NCBI GenBank assembly: GCA_963969595.1
Contig: OZ018417.1
Span: 10,418,501 to 10,482,500 of the forward strand
Direction of reading: 5' to 3'
Length of the DNA: 64,000 nt
Source: Neckera pumila
Lineage: Eukaryota; Streptophyta; Bryopsida; Hypnales; Neckeraceae
The notes under the pieces were generated by a model that was not told where the DNA came from, ran no database searches, and saw only the letters and a list, made by a program, of their open reading frames with translations. This document shows positions 59,747 through 64,000 of the stretch, piece after piece (the first letter of the stretch is position 1; every line of letters starts with the position of its first letter). Both the position numbers and the translations under genes were made by a program.

Positions 59747-62700
59747 TTATGTGGATATGGAAGAGTGAATTGTCGCAAAACTGAATTTAGACCACACAGA
59801 GGATGATCCTAGGTCAAGAGCTTCATGTTCGAGTTCCTGATTATTAAGCTGCACGCAATGGTCTTCTTGGCTGCTGCTGAGAGTCTCAATCGGAGCACAA
59901 ATTTTTTCCCATATCAAGGGGTCAAGCCATGGGTTTGCATAGTATTTAACATGAGGAAAAGGATCGGCAAGCTTGGTACTAAGTCGGGATCCCACTTCAG
60001 ATTTCTGAGGTGCGATGGGTATGATGTCCAGGATACAAGGACTCTTATTTTCTGGCGTCATGGTAGCAGTTCTACTTTCAGCAGGTTCTTTATCATTAAT
60101 TAGCGATTCAGGACACGCAATCGCAACTTCAGGTACATCCTGTTTCTGCAAAAGGGAAATATATATTGAAACAATAGGTGACAAAAGTGGACACAAATTG
60201 ATTTCATTGCATGCTTACCTTGCTTACGACACGCTTTCCACTCAGGTTTCAGTAATCCTAGAACTGCGCCCAATTCATACTCTGAAGAGTCATTGAGTTT
60301 TCCAAAAGAAAAGCGACTGGATATTCAGTGGTTGACTGGTCGAGATTGTCCAAGATGTGAACCCTAAACGCTCGTTCTCTTTCACGCAAGACAAAGAAGT
60401 GACGGAAAGTAAAATAAGATCCCTTAGTCGACCCAGAATCTGAAGAAGTGTAAAAGTCTTGTGTAGGATACCTGTCCAGAATGTCCTCGCAGTGCAGGAG
60501 CCATTGAAGTGACTGCAGAAGTCCATGAAGCTTGTTCTTCCTGCAATTGCATATTTCGGAAGCAAGGTTAGCTTTTAAGTTGTCAAAATATTTTTATATT
60601 ATCACTAGGTTGACAAACATTCAAAGCTATTCAATCCCACAAACTTGATTGCCAAGGAACGTTAATAATTAAAGTCTCCGAAGTCTCAAAACTACAAAGA
60701 GATTGTTGTGCTGGTCAGTAAAACAGATAAAAGGATGAAAGAAAATGGTGACCCTGCTAGAGAACCAACCGCAAGTTTCTGCTGGGCCTTGGCAAGCTCA
60801 TTACGCTCTCTACTGAAGTCTTTGCTTGCCGCAATATTTGCTTTCTGTTCACGTCCAGCGGTATTCTGCATGCCAATCCATACAATTTTATAAGGCCCCA
60901 AATATTTAGTGATGGATGTAAAGAAAAGTGAAATAGAATATAGGATGTGACATTATGTATTACTTACTGGTTCTTGGAAAGTTACATGGTTCAATCCCCG
61001 AGCATGCGCGATTAGAAAGACCAACGGAATTGTACAAGAAAAGATACCTCTTCACGTGTAAAGGCTTTGGTCTCTTCACTCAGCTGTGGCTCCTTAAGAT
61101 TATCACTGGAAATAGCCCCAAGATGAGAAGATATCAGATATGATTCATATCATTCTGCCCGCATAATCATTATTATTTACAACACAAGAACGATGGATAC
61201 AATATCCAGCAAGAGCAACGGTTCAATTGCATTGGGATATCAGGTAGGCCCAAAACCACACTTCAATTACAGAAAAATCGCTTGTTGCGCAAGTCAGTCG
61301 AGAAAATATTCAGCCTCACAATACCTGTTTTCTTCTGGGTCAGGGATGTCCTTGGTCATGAGTGTGGCCTGGAGTAACAAATGTGGAGAATGGTTTCAGA
61401 AATTATGAACCACAAAGTAAACAGTAATAGGTATTTAGTAACCCAAAGCAAGCGATTCAGAAGATAGTCCAACATATTCCTCTGTTGCACCTGTTCATCT
61501 ATTATGCTGCGGGACTCAGCGAGCTGTTCTTCTAGCTGCAATTCACGCGCACAAGAGTCACCAGCTTGTCCTTCCTTCTGCCCTTCTTGGAGCTGCATCA
61601 TACGCTCCTGTCCAATAAGACCATGTAGACAATTAAGAACTCTGATCTTAAAGCATCTTCGCAGTGAAATGCATAATTATGCACAATAAGTCATACAAAT
61701 TGACATCAATCGTCGTTCATCGCAGAGCCACAGTTGGTTATATGGTTCGCATAAACAATGCAGCCAGAAGATCTTCAGAAATCAAGAAAGCATAAAATCT
61801 GAGTATACGATTTCCAGAAGAAAGGGAAACTGAGAAGGAATATAGAACAAGAATCTACCTTTATACTGGACATTTTAGCTCGCAAGCTCTGCTCAATTTG
61901 ATCTCTAGCCATGTGAAATGGTAAGTCAAAGACGTCCTGGCAATGCAACCTTCTCTTTGTTAGTACGAATAGCAGCTCCAAGACAATCACATCTTTAGTT
62001 GAGAGGACCAGTACACGAGTTACTTGCAGCGAAATCGGTGAAGAACAAATTGGCAATGAATTGTATCAATGAACAGCAGCATATATTGTCACGTTCTTCA
62101 GATTGAACTAGCAGGTGCCCTTTCGCACTAGAGAACTAATCTTATTTGCAGCAGTACTCATAGCCCGTCACGGTGCTTCATGACCTGTCACCAAGCTTCC
62201 TACGTCGAGAGAGATACAGTGGGAGCCAAGTATACTCTTGGTTGCCTAATATTCTCATCTTAAGGGCATATGGATGCTAGATATGCTATTGGGTGCCAAG
62301 TGCTCCAAAGACCAGCTGCCAATACTGACTTAAGAAATTTATAATATACCTGACACATGATAATTAATGCAGATAACAGCAAATGCACTTACAGTACGGC
62401 CTCCCAAAGGGGTCAGAGGTGACTCCAGGTCCACACTTCCATTCGTAATGTTTCCAGGCCTACTCGAGCCATTTGATGTATTCAAAAAGTCTCGCATGTC
62501 AGCCTGTAAAATTGAAGCAAATTAACATGCTATTTACCGCAATTTGGACAAGCAACAGACCCAAATCTCCAAGTTAAGGCTTCAAATGACTCGAATCCAG
62601 CCTTCTACAAGCTTTCAAAATGTCGAGAATTTTTTCATCCTCGATTAGCATTGGCAACGCTAAGCAGATGAAATAGGGCGAAGAGAATTTAACAACAGCA

Positions 62701-63951
62701 TTTATTCTTAGTCTTAATTAATGTGGGTTTGCGTCCCTTGTTACAACACCTGCATGGATCGTAACAATGCACGCAGATCTGCATTCTCAGCGACTAGATC
62801 CTGCTTCTTGGATTCATAAGCATCAACCTGCACAAGTGTCCCCACATGCACCTTTTCGCATTAGCATTCCAATCCTTTAAGTATGACCACCACAAAACAC
62901 GTGTTACAGATACCAGTACCTGGACCAAAGTTGAAGTAGAGAATGATGTTCAACCTGCTAAAAAATCATAATGCACACGATAAAACAGACGGTTGAAAAT
63001 AAAAAATTTCTTTCCAAGCATAATGTTCTTGTAAGCAAGTCTTAAGTAAGGGGGGTGGGTGGGGGTGGGGGTCGGGGTGGCGGCTAGAGAAACCAGGATG
63101 CCAAAGCGAAAATTTATTACAATATCGAAGTTGAAATACTCCGTATCGCTGTACGGCAGAACCATAGAATTAGACGGTAGGACAGTTAAACTTACAATCA
63201 TTTTGTAAAAGTCACCATCAGCTTTCTTAGCGTTCCATGTCCCCCGCTGCCTCCCTTCTTTCTGATAATCAAACATGGCAGACAAACTAAAATTCTCTGT
63301 CATCGTTTCACCCAGACCTGTACTTACCAAAAACCCTGAGAAAACTGCTACGTGTTTGGTAGAGCTGAGGGCAAATAGCACGTTGTATTAAATAGAATTA
63401 GGATTCAGGGGGACGAGGCAATCAAATGTTAAAAACATGCAATGTGGCAGAGAACGGAACATGAACAATTAAGTCGAATTCCCACAAACAATCTAAGAGC
63501 GTGAACAATGTTGTCCTACCCAAATAATGACATCCATATCTAAAACTGCAAGCACAAATTGATAACGTCTGCAGAATTGATAACATGTGTAGCACTGTAC
63601 CTGAAGAAGGTTCATGACTTCTATGCCATTCTTCGACTCCTTCTTTTTCTCCATTACCACCTGATTCAGTCGCTCCTGTATTCAATGCATGGCTTAAACG
63701 TTAAAAAAAATAAACCCTTCTGCAATTGAACTCAGCAGAGGTATAGAATTTGAGTAACCATCATTCTTCCACTTACTTAGAATTTGCAAAGCACATTCGT
63801 ACATGACGATTCTAACCGACAAGTGAACTCCTAAGTACTCTTTTTAAGCTTATAGTAATTTGCACACAGAAAGCTGCAGGAAGAGCACCTGTAGCTTCAC
63901 ATACTCCTTCTCTTTCTTCTTTAATTCATGGTTCTGCTGTGATCTCACTTG
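59747..63951 (-). CDS. ADIP/SSX2IP/Msd1-like coiled-coil protein, 5' end outside window
   Basis: Animal and fission-yeast members anchor microtubules at centrosomes or spindle poles; the plant role is not established. Minus-strand exons: 63889-63951, 63601-63675, 63196-63261, 62750-62827, 62393-62503, 61859-61936, 61491-61607, 61325-61368, 61048-61105, 60770-60865, 60472-60540, 59747-60145. All are GT-AG and phase-consistent, giving 417 residues plus stop. Family signatures: KLQERLNQVVMEKKKES, then QKEGRQRGTWNAKKADGDFY, DAYESKKQDLVAENADLRAL, and DVFDLPFHMARDQIEQSLRA. The middle (EEQLAESRSIIDEQ, RERNELAKAQQKLAEEQASW) is coiled coil. The last exon, 132 codons, is low-complexity and ends YANPWLDPLIWEKICAPIE then SSISTstop; I see no family match there. 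The FTEAAIRL-type segment expected near the end is not seen, so a small exon may have been missed. The donor of 60770-60865 is the least certain. Confidence 0.8.
63050..63083 (+). other. G-rich run able to form a G-quadruplex, in an ADIP-like gene intron
   Basis: Six G-blocks of three to six bases separated by single T or TC lie in the intron between exons 62750-62827 and 63196-63261. The gene is on the minus strand, so the G-rich strand is the template and the transcript is C-rich here. Confidence 0.75.
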
Positions 63952-64000
63952 CTGTCCATGTAACCAAGTACATACGTCAGGACTTGACAAACAGTATCAC

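Noticed and set aside
1..64000. CRISPR arrays, bacterial operons, rRNA and tRNA genes
   Set aside because: No spaced identical repeats, ribosome-binding sites, cloverleaf or rRNA sequence were seen. The spliced plant genes exclude a prokaryotic source.

Overview
The window is nuclear DNA of a land plant. It carries spliced genes with GT-AG introns, a plant A-type cytochrome P450, a plant type-II O-methyltransferase, and a telo-box plus site II promoter on a ribosome-biogenesis gene. Exons are GC-richer than the very AT-rich intergenic DNA. The genes look like those of a seed-free plant such as a bryophyte or lycophyte, but the sequence alone does not settle the lineage. All exon models were built by eye and checked for splice sites and reading phase; no search or alignment program was run.

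Four genes can be modelled. (1) BRX1, minus strand, 7-1871: a Brix-domain 60S ribosome biogenesis factor, six exons in frame, 3' end beyond the left edge. (2) A complete five-exon cytochrome P450, plus strand, 23564-29029, 551 aa. (3) A complete five-exon S-adenosylmethionine-dependent O-methyltransferase, minus strand, 39691-42488, 394 aa. (4) An ADIP/SSX2IP/Msd1-like coiled-coil protein, minus strand, 59747-63951, twelve exons, 5' end beyond the right edge. Two further in-phase exons (59104-59524, minus) are well supported but not assigned to a gene. The P450 and the methyltransferase face each other tail to tail about 10.7 kb apart and could act in one specialised-metabolite pathway; that is inference from proximity.

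The rest, about 75 percent of the window, is a dense field of non-autonomous transposable elements. The main group has ends TTAA-CCCCTAAAG and CTTTAGGGG-TTAA and is usually 910-935 bp. It falls into related families, here called A and B, with a more distant family C and a doubtful D. About fifteen copies are present. At two places the window also holds a related uninterrupted copy of the host sequence (22511-22640 for the A copy at 21478, and 53346-53757 for the B copy at 43057). Both show that insertion was exactly into a TTAA that is now present on both sides, the signature of piggyBac-type transposition. No transposase is encoded here. One locus (18287-19844) is a 1.56 kb near-perfect palindrome made from two B halves.

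Other repeat families are TA-flanked MITEs (families F and O, one nested in the other), CATTAG-ended MITEs (families H and I), a roughly 700 bp family K with ATTGCAAGAAACACTT ends, a roughly 250 bp satellite-like family J, and a GC-rich 0.4 kb inverted-repeat element at 17064-17457. A short module around CATAACTTTTG recurs in families that otherwise look unrelated. BRX1 intron 1 and P450 intron 2 each carry an independent tandem duplication of about 240 bp that copies an exon end and its splice donor into the intron.
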